From Hyperoplus lanceolatus (taxonomy: Eukaryota > Chordata > Actinopteri > Uranoscopiformes > Ammodytidae), in the NCBI GenBank assembly GCA_026929865.2, contig CM049396.1:27236501-27300500 (forward strand): a stretch of 64,000 bases of DNA, in the 5' to 3' direction. Positions 36,925 through 48,767 of this stretch are shown here, in pieces (positions within the stretch are counted from its first letter, which is position 1; every line of letters starts with the position of its first letter). The notes below the pieces were generated by a model. That model saw only the letters and a program-made list of their open reading frames with translations, was not told the origin of the DNA and made no database searches. Position numbers and translations under genes: made by a program.

Positions 36925-39482
36925 CAGTTTTTTTTCAATCGCTAAACCACAGTGGGCACAACTGTAGCTCAATGTGCAAAACTCTAACTACAGTCTGCAC
37001 TACCAACAGTCATTGGAGCTGAACAGTTCACTTCACCTGCAAAACAGGTTCAGTGCAGCAAACACTATGAACCAGCCTCATTGAGATAACACATACTGTC
37101 ACTCAGAATATGCTCAGATTATAAACACTAGCATCAAACCCCAATACACAAATTACAAACTTTTAATCTTTACAGTTTGAATAATATGAGTTATTTCACA
37201 CAAATTACATAATATTTTCTTTGATGAAAGGGTGAAATTCTTTCACATGAAATTGTTTATTTTATAATTTTATAGGAAAACAAAAAGAAATGAAAATCAG
37301 AAGTGTGCTTCAATAGATACACATTTGTATACTTTATTGAAAACATTTCCAATGTAGTATTTATCTGGGTAAAAATTCTAAATTTGTAATACAGAAATCA
37401 ATTCCTGTAATGTTGTCATTTACTGTAAGGATGCAACTCTAAGCTGTTTGTTTGCTGGAAAATTCGTATTACAGATGCAACTTTAGATTTTTGCAGATTG
37501 GGTTGCAACCCTGCCTCTCTCAATGAGAGACCATGATTCACAACAAGGTCTATCAGTGTTGCCCTTACTGTATTTCATCAGACATTACAGCTCTATGTCT
37601 CCTAGGTCTTCCTCCACTCATCCACACTCTCACTGCCACTCTTCTACCTCGGTCCGTGTACAAAATATTATTTTGAATTAAGGGCTGAGTTCAAAGTGAC
37701 ATAAAGGAATATAGGACTCGTAATTCCGTTTTACTGTTTTCCAGCTGGAATGCAGAAACGAAAATACCATCCAAATCTTCCTTTCTTGTTTATTGGTACA
37801 AAACGAAAAACAAATATGACAGAACAAGGAAATGTGTGAACGGAGGGTTTTGTTAATTTGTATTAAGAGCTGAGTACAAAGTGACAGAAAGGAAACGGAA
37901 GAACGGAGAGGTTTTATTTCCTACATTCAATTCTGACAGTAAAACAAATAAATGAGCCTCATTGGCTTTTCCGTCTGTGGGCGGACTTCTCCTGATTGGT
38001 TGCAGCGCTCCGTCAGTTGTGCCACTGAGTTTCCTCTTCTGTATTTCCAGCGTAAAAGTAACCTTTATAAAAGGATCGAAAACTGATACATTTATCTTCA
38101 GATTGTGATCAATGCTTGCAATAAGAAAGTAGGGAACTCAGAAAGCAGCACATAATAAGCCTAAATAGGCAATAATCAACCTCTAAATAAAATGCGTAGA
38201 TTCTATCTAGCAAACAAAGTTACAATGAATCGATCACCACCGTCACATGGACAGTGTTTGAATAAAGCTTATCTTTATTATTATCAATAGAGCTATAAGC
38301 AAATAGTGAATATTAAGCCTGCGGTGGCATCTGTAAGCGCAGTTTGCAATTTATGTTCAGCACCAACTGCAGCTGCAGAAGAATAATAAAAAATCACAAT
38401 AAATGTGTCGATTCATCTGACAAACACGTCTACACTAATTACTATGATAGAATAAAAACTCAAATACACAAAGTAACGGTCCTCTCTCTCTCTCTGTGTG
38501 TTTCTCTCTCTCTGTGTTTCTCTCTCTCTGTTTCTCTCTCGGCTGCGCGCTGCATTATAATGTTTGTGATTGCGTGTTGGTAGGGGTAGAGAAATGTTGA
38601 GTGGTTGGGAGTGAGAATGTGTTCTTAAATAAAAAATAAAATAAAATATTTGGCCTATTATTTTATTTGAACAAGTAGTCTATACATTTTACAGATTTTT
38701 CTCAATAGGGCATAGGCTATGGGTCAGTGTATGCTATGATCCTATTATAAAGGCTACTTTTATGTTGGAAATACAAAAGCAGGAAGCTCTCATGTGGCAC
38801 AGCCAATGAGGCTCTTTATTTGTTTTCATAAATTGGGACTAAGCTCTTAATACAAATTAACAAAACCCTCCGTTCACCCATTTCCTTGTCCTGTCATATT
38901 TGTTTTTCGTTTTGAACCAATAAACAAGAAAGGAAAATTCGGATGGAATTTTCGTCTCTGCATTCCAGCTGGAAAACGGTAAAACAAAATTACGAGTGGT
39001 ATATTCCTTTATGTCACTTTGGACTCGGCCCTTAATTCAAAATAACACTTCGTACACGGACCTACCTCCAACAACCTGTCTTCCTGGGTCCATTTCCAAA
39101 AAAATATATATTTTTGAGCTTTCCCTTTATACTGTATATATGTTCACTAACAAGTCTAAACAAGACATCTTAGTTTTTCAGTTGAAATTGCAATCCGCAG
39201 TGTTTGAAAGGGATTCATTCTGTTTTGAATGTGTGGTTTATATTTGTGGCAGCAGTGTGTTAGCATTTGAAAAAAGTGCTGGAAATCCATAGTGTTGTGC
39301 AGGCTGTGGTTAAGCCATGAGATAGGTGTGTATAGTTTTGAAAGTTGTGTATAAGCAATGAAAAACTAGCTAAAACGAGCTACAGTTTGGTCCGAATGAA
39401 CCGCTGCTCTGCATACTGTTGTTAGAGTTTTGCACTTGACGTTCCAGTTGTGCCCACTGTGGTTTAGCAATCGTAAAAACTG
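36925..39482 (-). mobile_element. Tc1/mariner-like element, copy D, split by a long-TIR element
   Basis: Inverted relative to A-C. Left end CAGTTTTTTTTCAATCGC (flank TT rather than TA), right end GATTGC inverse ...CGTAAAAACTG followed by TA at 39483-39484. It is interrupted at 37651-39062; without that it is about 1.14 kb. Confidence 0.83.
37651..39062. mobile_element. Unclassified element with very long inverted ends, 6-base TSD
   Basis: Begins GGTCCGTGTACAAAATATTA and ends with the inverse ...TACACGGACC. Arms pair discontinuously for about 250 bases or more (37651-37965 and about 38795-39062). TACCTC at 37645-37650 and 39063-39068 is the TSD; copy A has the single-copy site CTTCTCCCTCCAAC. 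The motif TTAAGGGCTGAGTTCAAAGT recurs in variant form within the left arm. The 0.8-kb centre has no coding. Confidence 0.8.
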
Positions 39483-39484
39483 TA

Positions 39485-40450
39485 ACCTCTACATGTGTGC
39501 AGACAAATTTAAGAGGCGCTAATGCAACATGAAGCCCAAACTGGAAAATGTTTTCAGTGCAGTGGAAATGACATAGTGTAGAGAGCAATGGAAATAAAAA
39601 AGAGAGACAGGGAAGTGAAAGCCATGACCTTGAAAGAAATTGTCAGAACATCATGGGGCAGTTAGCAGAGCCTTTCACAGCGCAGGTGAGGTGTGTGCCA
39701 GTAGCAAACAGAGACACCGGGATAAGCAGCCAACAGGAAGTTGGAATCCAGCCCCTCACAGCACAAAAGGCGTTCAGGTCGAGGAACGCCTCCTGACAAG
39801 ATCACAGCTTTCCATGCCTTGGTAAAAAAAAACAGGGAGTGTAATTTTTATTCTGTCCAACAAGGTAGCCTATATCAAGATTGGCAAATAGCTTGATTTA
39901 TTTTTAAATACAGAGGTTATCGGTTGTTTTTGTCTTTCCCAATTTAAAACATTAAAATAAAGCAGCATTGAAAATTCATAAAATAAATCTTGTTGGCCTA
40001 CACTAGCATGCTGTTCTACAAATAACTCAATAGTTGAAATAATAAATACAATGTGTTTTCCCCTTAAAATGTCTAAATGCATTTCAAAGACAGTAGCAGT
40101 GTGGCACTTCTTTAAACTTACTGAAACTTGCCGGGGTCATCACTCTCATGTATTCATCAGACTTTTCTCCGCGCTGTCTGAGCTGATAGATAGGTTGTGT
40201 TGCCACGGTGATGTGGAGTCTTAAACTAGTCTAGCCTAGCTTTGCCTGCACTTATTTCTGTACAGCTAAATATCCCCATAGAAACATCGCTGCGTTTATT
40301 TTCGCCAACAGCTCAATTCAATGTCAGCTTGCTCCTGCTTACTCTCCCGCATACATGCCTTAGTCATGCGCAGGCCCCTGATTTCCTTGCAAGGGTCAGG
40401 GGCCTATCATGAGCCAGTCAATTTTTTTTTTTTTTTAGAATGGCGTTGTT
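39485..40450. other. No gene seen
   Basis: AT-rich sequence with no supported exon, RNA gene or element ends. Confidence 0.4.
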
Positions 40451-40586
40451 CAGGGCCTTCGAAGATTGGGGCCCCACATTGAGCTTGTTAAAAAAAAAAA
40501 AAAAAAAAAAAAATGTTGATGGGCCCCCCTCTGCCTTGGGCCCACCCCAAGACTGTATCACTTTCCCCCGCAGTCCGTCGGCCCTG
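40451..40586. mobile_element. Short hAT-like MITE
   Basis: Ends CAGGGCCTTCGAAGATTGGG and CCGTCGGCCCTG with GGGGCCC-type strings and a poly-A run between. Flanking 8-base sequences do not match well, so the limits are tentative. Confidence 0.5.
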
Positions 40587-40768
40587 CTTGTCTGACTGTA
40601 CAGTCTGTGCTAAATGACTCACTGCTCTCCATCGTGACCCTCATTTTGAATTATTTTGCATCTGACTGCAACTAATGATTTATTTCACTCTGGACTAATC
40701 TGCTGATAATTTTCTCAATATTCAAAAACAGGTACCTACCTAAAATGTATATGGGACATTAACATGAG

Positions 40769-42154
40769 TAGGGGAGAACGGGGTAAGTAGGCACACTTTT
40801 TACTCTAGTGAGAATTGCTTATCACCTAAACATCTTTCAATAGTCATTCCTATATTAAATTGAAGCTTAAGGTGTTGGCTTGAAATGTGTACCCCTCACT
40901 TTTTATATCGTATTGTAATAAAGAAGAAATTAATCATCAAAGACACCCTTACACATTGTGACAACCAACCCCATCAAGGGGTCGGTTGTCAAACACTATG
41001 GGGTTGTTTGTCACAATGTAATCTTAATGGGAATAATCTTAAAAAGAAGGCGAGAAAGTAGAACTAAATTTGAAAGTTTAATTGCATTGTCAAGTTGACA
41101 AATAGGCCTACTAATAGGCCATAACTTAATGTAGCCTTGGCAGCTGGTCTAGTTTGGGATGCACTGGGTTGTTTTGATTTTGTTGCCCTTTTTTCTTTTG
41201 CTCACTAGCTGCCTTTTCCTGCTCTATTCTTTCCTTCTCTGAGGTGTCAGTGAGGATGCAGCTTGACAATTTCTTTCGTTATTGGGTTCATTTTCTGGCT
41301 GCAGCCTTGAGATAACATGTGACAACCAACCCCCCAAAAAATTTGACGACCAACCCCAACTTGAATTTCTTGCGAGCATCAAGTCCAACAACCATCTGAC
41401 AACTAATTAGCTTGCTAACCACAATCTAAACTATAGTTTACCCTTCACACTTTGTATGGGTAACAAGTGTTTTGTTATAAACCCATTGTGCAAAAGCCTA
41501 GAAGAAAAATACTGAGGAGCTAAATATTTTCAATTTGACATGAAAAACACAAACAGTCGTCTCACCTCAAATTCAGCAGTCTAACTCCAAGGAAGACTAT
41601 GTAGGTGACCTCTGATCCCAGTTATGGATATTTACATATGAAAATTTCACAGACAGTGTTGTGATCACAGCTGGCTGCTGTGCGTGTTCCTCCTCCTCCT
41701 CCTCCTCCTCCTTCTGCCACTCCCCCTGTCTGTCTCCACACCTGGTTCTCATCACCAATCAACTCACCTACATCTACTCCTGGTTTCCCTGCTGTCGGCG
41801 CCAGATCGTTATCATTCACTACAGTGGTAACTATTCACGCCTGGCTCCAGTTGATAGTAAATCGCTCTTTGTAGTTTCTCGTGTAGTTTTTGTGATCCTT
41901 CTTAACTTGTGTTTTCCTCTGCCTGCAGTTACCCGGATCACTACCTCCAGTCTACCTACCTGCTGCACTACCCCTGGCTTCCCCATTCACCACCTGCTCC
42001 CCACCTCGTTAAATAAACCTTTTTTCATCAATCCTACTCTGCCTCTGTCTGCTCTTGGGTCCAGTATCTAATCGTAACAGACAGCGCCTTCTGGTTCCGA
42101 GATATAACGATTGTGACAACCAACCCGTGTGACAAATTACCCCGTTCTCCCCTA
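40769..42154 (-). mobile_element. Pogo-like TIR element III
   Basis: TAGGGGAGAACGGGGTAA on the left and TTACCCCGTTCTCCCCTA on the right. The interior is the inverse of element II, including the Lys/Gln-rich transposase tail on the minus strand at about 41140-41280. A solo LTR was inserted at 41657-42079. Confidence 0.7.
41657..42079 (+). mobile_element. Solo LTR of an LTR retrotransposon, inside pogo-like element III
   Basis: Starts TGTTGTGATC and ends CGTAACA (TG...CA type), 423 bases. Five-base TSD GACAG at 41652-41656 and 42080-42084. A promoter/poly(A)-like AATAAA lies near the 3' end and a (CTC)n run near the start. No internal region remains. The sharp TSD suggests moderate age; probably a Gypsy-type LTR, which is an inference. 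Confidence 0.85.
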
Positions 42155-42690
42155 CCGTATTTGAATAAATGGACTTACATTCCTGCACTGGCTGTGTTTA
42201 TTGTCAATTCATTGTTTTCTGTCTATCCAATTCACTGTACTGGAAAAGTGAGCCCATATTCCATTAGTTATTGCTGTTCTGGCATTCTCCTCGCACAGGC
42301 CTGGACTGGAATATTTCCATGGCCGTTGGGCTGTTGCTCCTCTGCAGCTAAGATCAAAGGACATTGGCTCTCCTCCACTGTTTAGTTCAGTTTCTAGGAA
42401 GCTTCATAGATATGACAGCAGGACAGTCTTTTTTGTCCCCCAACAGCACTATGATTTGGTTGGAGAAAACATTTGTCTGACTGCCTTTATGCTCAACATG
42501 AATGTGTAATTCTACTCAAGGGAAAACAACAAGCTATGCTCTCAAAATTTAAGAGTAAGTGGTAAAACCAACTTGATTTAATAGTTTTTAATTCTCAACA
42601 TCCTGCTATCAATATCTCCTTGAACATAAACCCACAAATTACACGGGTAAGTTAAATGAGAACTCAACATGGTATAAACAGGTGTCTTAA
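42155..42690. other. No gene seen
   Basis: No exon or repeat ends recognised. Confidence 0.4.
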
Positions 42691-43086
42691 AGGTGAAGTA
42701 GGCGGTTTATTTATGTTAATATAAGTGTAAAATCGCTCTTTATTCATACAGTGATCACTTACATAATGTGCGCGTTTCATAAAGCCGATCTCTCAGTCAG
42801 CTGCTTTGCATGTAATCGGCAAATAAACTTATTGTAGTATCCCAAAAATGTGGCAATCTTACCCCAGATATCCATAGTCGCTCTGTGTTTGGCAGGGACC
42901 TTCGACTTAGGTTACAATGTATGAGCACGTGATACCTGTCGACATATCAGTATCACGAGCACCCAATCAGGCTCCTAACTGTGCTGTAGTGTTAGGTCAA
43001 TCCTAGATACGGCCCCTGACATACTTGTCAAAATCAAAGAGCAATTTAACACTTATATTAACATAAATAAATTGCTTACTTCACCT
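42691..43086. mobile_element. TTAA-target MITE
   Basis: TTAA at 42687-42690 and 43087-43090. Inverted ends share AGGTGAAGTA and then TTTATTTATGTTAATATAAG (about 50 bases, few mismatches). 396 bases, no coding. piggyBac or Kolobok type by target. Confidence 0.88.
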
Positions 43087-43090
43087 TTAA

Positions 43091-44332
43091 TTTAAGAGTT
43101 TGACCAAAGAGGGATTCCCTACTCATTGTAAGGGAAAATACTTCTGAAAATACAAAAATATAAATTTTTTGCTCATAAATGTTGCTGATGTAAATAACAG
43201 TTTCAGCTAAATCAATTTCCTAAATAATGAGATATAGATAATGTCTAGAGTTTGTGAGAATTATAGCAGGTTCAGATGCTGTATTTAAAATACGTTTATT
43301 TTGAGATGTTTACATTTGAAGTGTTGATCTCAAAGACTCTCTAAAAAATAAAGTTCATGTTTGCTGCTTAGTGATGTTTGTTGAGTTTTTTCTTAATGTT
43401 TGAACTTAACTAAGTATCTTTGTATAATATTTTTAAAGAAATTGCCATTTTTGCATATTGTTAAGTTATAACGTGTTTCAAATGTTCTGAGATGATCAAC
43501 AGTCGATACAATAATAGCATGTTAGAGCTGTTTAAGGAGCATTAGCCTTAGCCAATAACAGGCATATAGAGACTGTGCTAGAAATCATGATTGGCAAAGG
43601 ATCTGCAGTGGCAAAGTACATTGTATATGCAACAAGCATGAAAACTGAATTGGAGCCTTACATTCCTAAAGATAGGGAAAAGATGCTCCTGAAAAAAAGG
43701 ACGATTACATTAAGAGGGAAAACTATGGCAATGTCAAGGAGCCAGAATAATCAGCCTTCTTGTCAACTGGACGCCACCTGCACTCAGGGCAGAAGTTCTT
43801 ATGACATTGAGACATTTATAATGTGTGTGTTTGTGCAGTTGTGTTATTATCATCCGTTTGTCAATACCTCAGGTTCATTCTTGACATTTTTCAAGGACGC
43901 AAAGTGAGTCAACTCCTGCCATCCACCATCTCACGTGAGGTGACGGAATGGAGGGCTTCACATATCCTTTAGCAGGTTGTCACACGTCTACGACCACATA
44001 TAAACACACACTCCTCTCTTACCATAAATAACAGCACTCACACACCTTATCGTGTCCTATTATTAGCTGGACACTGACATAAATGCAATGGCATGCCTGT
44101 AATGTAACACACCAGACCAAAGCCCTTTCCATACACACTTACATTGTTGTGAATAGCCAAAAACTTTGGATACAGCTATTTTTTACCCAAATAGGACAGG
44201 CAAATGCAGTGGTGACAGCACACAGTCTATTATATGATGTATTTAAAAAGAAGGGACAACGCCATAGTAATCTAAGAGCCAGAAAAACAAAGAAAAAATG
44301 AAGGAGAAAGGAAACATGAGAAGAAAACTGGA
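43091..44332. other. No gene seen
   Basis: A 110-codon open frame at 43575-43907 has no recognisable family and no splice context, so it is not called. Confidence 0.35.
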
Positions 44333-44832
44333 TGAGGTCGGATGAAGACCCTGAAGGAAAAGATGTTGGAACTGGGAATAATAGGATTGCATGAGTGGCA
44401 AACAAGTGGATCCCAATACTATGAGACTATAATTATAGTCTCATAGTATATGGGAAGCCATGCTTTGAAACATAATATCATAATACTAAAGAAATGTGAT
44501 CATTGCGGCAAGAAGAAAAGCTTCAGCCCGGACACATAATACTGTAAATCAACACATCATACTGCCACCCAGATGAATATCAATTATTTGAACAATCCCA
44601 AACACCTGCAAAACATAATTGGGTAACATAGGCTCCAAGACAGAGTATAGTTACAGTGACTTAGAAGCTTGGTACACAGACTGACCTCAAAAATGTGCAC
44701 ATACTCTTTACTCGCACAAAGAAAGACAAGCAAGACTACACACACACGCAGGCATATGCACTATAACAAATCAGTAAGCCTACACAAATAACCTACACCT
44801 GTAATGCTCATTTAAAGGCTATGTCAATGAAT
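44333..44832 (+). repeat. Duplicated 0.5-kb segment, copy 1
   Basis: From TGAGGTCGGATGAAGACCCT to ATGTCAATGAAT. Near-identical to 47911-48388. No terminal inverted repeats, poly-A tail or coding. Copy 1 has an extra 20 bases that form a perfect palindrome (44416-44449). Confidence 0.93.
44416..44449. repeat. Perfect 34-base palindrome
   Basis: Left half ATACTATGAGACTATAA followed by its exact reverse complement with no loop. Copy 2 of the duplicated segment has only the left part, so the right half arose as an inverted copy. Confidence 0.95.
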
Positions 44833-47800
44833 ATTATTCCATATAATTGTATTGGAAACCATAAAGTATATGGCACAACTTGTGCTGAAACTGTAAGTAG
44901 GTCAAGAAGCAAACCATGATTAGCAATGATAATTACTATGGCACACACTGCTATAAAAAGATAGCATGGGAGGGAAATTAAGTGTGGCCTAATGGGAGAT
45001 GTATGTGGTATTTCAGTAGGGCAGAAGAGGGTGATTGTTGCACAAGGGAAAAAAAACAGTACAGAGATTAATTGTGAAGTCTAGGATGAAATGCATAGTG
45101 TTGTAGTGTGTGTACAGTCTGTGTGGGCAAGGACTTTGGCTGTTGATACAAAGCAGCAAGGGCTGCTTTGGCAGCATTGCAGCATGTTTCTATGTCATAG
45201 ACAGCTCTGCACTGCAGAGCTTGTGTGTGCACGTGATGAAGAGCGCACATATTTGATGATTACAGAAGAGACCCATATCCTCCTCTAAAGCCCCTTCCCT
45301 TTTAGACAAAATCTGCACCCCACTAAAGCAGCCCTCATGTATATCCCTTTGTCAAGTGAACATCCAGTGTTCTATCGTCTTCCAAATGGCAGTATTTACC
45401 CACTGTAAAAAGCCTTTAACTGACTGAAGGAAACTTTCTTTACTGGACAAAATTGGGTCTCATTGGGCACTTTTTCACATCCATCAATTATGTTCAATTT
45501 AGATCCCTATTTTACTCTCCTCCCATCACTCTAATTATTCTTCTGGACTAAAGTTGTGTACCTGGATAGTGAGCAGTGGATGTGATACATAGCGCTGAGA
45601 CTCCTATGGTTTGGGGCACTGGATGCTGATGGAAAAAGCTTGGCTTGGTTCCAATAGGCTCACTGAAGAACACCTGACGCCTACAGAGAGACAGAGAGGG
45701 CAGATAAATGATGTACGGTGGAAAAGTACTGCAGTCTCTTCTAGGTGATGCTGATGAAAGAAGAAAGGACACACATGCATGCAGAACACATACACATTGT
45801 CCAGCCCCCTGTCATTGTAATCCAATCAGTATTTGGACAAAGCGGCAGAGACAAATAATAGATGCGTTGGAGTTTCAAACAAGCTAAAATGTCAAATGTC
45901 TCTTTTGTAGGACTGGCTGAGCAAAGTTTAACTGGAAGTTTATTCAGTGTTTCTATCATGGATCGAGAATAAAAAATGTCCACAGTTGACCATGTGCATA
46001 TACAGCATACACCGTGGCTCCATCTATTTCCAACTTCAGGCATTAACGAGCCTATAGGCCTTTGCAGCCAATGAAGTGGGGGATCAACTACCCACGGCAA
46101 AATATCTGCATGCATTTTCACATCATGTGAAAAAATCTAATTGTGCTGAATTGTGGGACGTTTCATTCAATCTAATCTGAATGCGAGAACAAGAAGCTTG
46201 CATTCTTTATTAAGCCTTTATTAAGAATTGTTCAAACAACCTTTTCCTATATTCCTCTAGAGCTTAAGCCCTCAAAAGTTGCAAACACAAAATAGATTTT
46301 GGGCCCAATATAGTTTGACAAATCAAATGTTATACTGCAAATTGCAAAGTGGGGAGCATAGATTTATCAATGCAAACCAACATTGACAATTTAGTTAATT
46401 TATCCCGTTTAGACAACTTAACTATAATCATTCAAACGTGTTTAGTACTCCATGAGAAGCATTGAATGACTGAATGACTGTCTCAAGTGAAAAATTCTCG
46501 ACTGAAATGGTGGCATTGGCCCTAGCAGGTCTGTGCTAGAAAAGCTACAAAGGAAAAATTGAAAGATATCCAAACTTACTTGGAAGCACAAACTGACAGT
46601 AACATCAGCAGTGCTGTCCCTTGAAGCTATGAAGGCATTTGACAGACTTAAATGGCTCATTTTATGGTCTGTGTGTCCTGTTGGGACTTCACAGAAGTGG
46701 ACCCAGTTTTTAATTGGAAAGATGTATGGTTATATTTAAAAGGAGTCTTCTAATATTGACCACCAACCAAATCACTTATATTAAGCTCATAGAACATAAC
46801 CCCCCTCTAACTCCACAGCATGAACGTGATAAATATCCTTTGTGTAGTTTATGCACTACCAAAGCCTTTGCACGTTCCTTCATGGGATTGTTCACCAGTC
46901 TCACAGTTCTGGACTATATCTATCATGTCCGACTTATGATCAGTAACAATGCCAGTAACTGAGTCTGTACTGTTCTGATGGATCTGTTCGAAGCCCTACA
47001 TCACCAGCTCAAAATACACATAGCCTCCTTACTCTTAGTTTTATTTATTTATTTTCTGTGCACAGTTGTGCTTCCTTTCCTAGGTATATTGGTATTTTAT
47101 ATATGTCATTGTTTAAAAACAAAACAAGCCACACTTTTGCCTGTACATTTTTTGATTTAATAAATACACTTCTGACTGCAAAAAATATTGTAAATTTTAC
47201 TGACTGAAGAACTGAGCTAGGGCAACACAACTCCCCTATCTATGATTTAACATATCTAATGAGACATGGACAGGCTGAAACACTAAAATAAGGTCACATA
47301 GCTGTCATTTCTAAATTAGAGCCAGATTTTATCCCTTTGATTACATCCTAGTTAGGCATTTATACCAGTCTTAAAATAGGGCATACAACTTTATATCCAA
47401 ACCCATTTACAATGTCCAGCCCTCACTTATTCTCTACTCAGAGCCAGGACAATATTTGCTGGCCAGTGTTTAGTTACAATATAGTGGACCATGAAGGACC
47501 TGCTTCTCTTTACCCCCTAGTAGTTGCAGAAAAGTGAGAGTCCAGAGAGGTCCTCACCTACCTGGAGCGCCAACACCTTTGGCCTGGCTTGGAGCAACTC
47601 CTGCTAGGCTCTGTCCACCTGCACAAAACACAGAAACACTTCATAGCTATGGCTGTGCACATGTTGCTAAACAGGTCAACAGGTTTAAACACACATTAGA
47701 CACCAACAAAACCAAGCATCAAAAATAGAAGCTGATATTTCCATGCCAGTGTCAGTTCTTTTTTACCCTGACAACATTTTCATCATGAAAGAGTTGCTTC

Positions 47801-47877
47801 AGTGCATTTTTCCAGCAGCCAACCCCAACAACTCAATTCCTAGTCAGTGACTAATTAAAATCCACCCTGTCTAACTC
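44833..47877. other. No gene recognised
   Basis: AT-rich. A weak exon-like stretch at 45562-45680 (minus) is discussed as a finding. No transposon ends recognised. Confidence 0.35.
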
Positions 47878-47911
47878 TTTAATGCCCAGGGGGAAGGAAG
47901 GAACAGAATGT
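47878..47911 (+). repeat. 34-base direct repeat, left of segment copy 2
   Basis: TTTAATGCCCAGGGGGAAGG onward, identical to 48395-48428. Confidence 0.95.
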
Positions 47912-48388
47912 GAGGTCGGATGAAGACCCTGAAGGAAAAGATGTTGGAACTGGGAATAATAGGATTGCATGAGTGGCAAACAAGTGGATCCCAATACTAT
48001 GAGACTATATGGGAAGCCATGCTTTGAAACATGATATCATAATACAAAGAAATGTGATCATCGCGGCAAGAAGAAAAGCTTCAGCCCGGACACATAATAC
48101 TGTAAATCAACACATCATACTGCCACCCAGATGAATATCAATTATTTGAACAATCCCAAACACCTGCAAAACATAATTGGGTAACATAGGCTCCAAGACA
48201 GAGTATAGTTACAGTGACTTAGAAGCTTGGTACACAGACTGACCTCAAAAATGTGCACATACTCTTTACTGGCACAAAGAAAGACAAGCAAGACTACACA
48301 CACGCAGGCATATGCACTATAACAAATCAGTAAGCCTACACAAATAGCCTACACCTGTAATGCTAATTTAAAGGCTATGTCAATGAAT
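47911..48388 (+). repeat. Duplicated 0.5-kb segment, copy 2 (inserted copy)
   Basis: Same sequence as 44333-44832, about 3.6 kb downstream in the same orientation. It is flanked by the 34-base direct repeats, which marks it as the derived, inserted copy. Confidence 0.93.
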
Positions 48389-48394
48389 ACATCA

Positions 48395-48426
48395 TTTAAT
48401 GCCCAGGGGGAAGGAAGGAACAGAAT

Positions 48427-48428
<2 letters not shown>
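48395..48428 (+). repeat. 34-base direct repeat, right of segment copy 2
   Basis: Identical to 47878-47911. A (CA)n tract follows at once. Confidence 0.95.

Positions 48429-48430
<2 letters not shown>

Positions 48431-48482
<52 letters not shown>
48431..48482. repeat. (CA)n microsatellite
   Basis: About 25 CA units. Confidence 0.97.
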
Positions 48483-48484
<2 letters not shown>

Positions 48485-48573
48485 GCAGTCAAGCAGACGC
48501 ATTTCAGAAATGAAGTAGATGTCTGTGTAATCAGACGCAAGTCAATAATAGGAACATTGGGGCACACTTTTTT

Positions 48574-48750
48574 TTTTTTAAGATATTTCTTTGGCTTTTT
48601 TATGCTTTATTGATAGTGTAGAGACAGAGCTGAAATGGGGCAGAGAGGGGAGTGACATGCAGAGAACGACCGCGGGCTGGAATCGAACTCGAGTCCGCTG
48701 CTGGCCAAGGCCCATGGGGGGACGCCCTACTAACTGAGCTAAGGGCGCCC
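48574..48750 (-). mobile_element. tRNA-derived SINE with 17-base TSD
   Basis: Minus strand: head GGGCGCCCTTAGCTCAGTTA (A box), B box GAGTTCGATTCC, body CTCCCCTCTCTGCCCCATTT, then CTATCAATAAAGC and a poly-A end. Direct repeat TTGGGGCACACTTTTTT at 48557-48573 and 48751-48767 is the TSD. Same family as 28455-28603. Confidence 0.92.
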
Positions 48751-48767
48751 TTGGGGCACACTTTTTT

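Noticed and set aside
41661-42071. 136-codon Pro/Ser-rich open frame
   Set aside because: It lies entirely within the solo LTR, which is non-coding.
43575-43907. 110-codon open frame starting MLEIMIGKGSAVAKYIV
   Set aside because: No recognisable domain, no splice or promoter context, and such lengths arise by chance in 64 kb.
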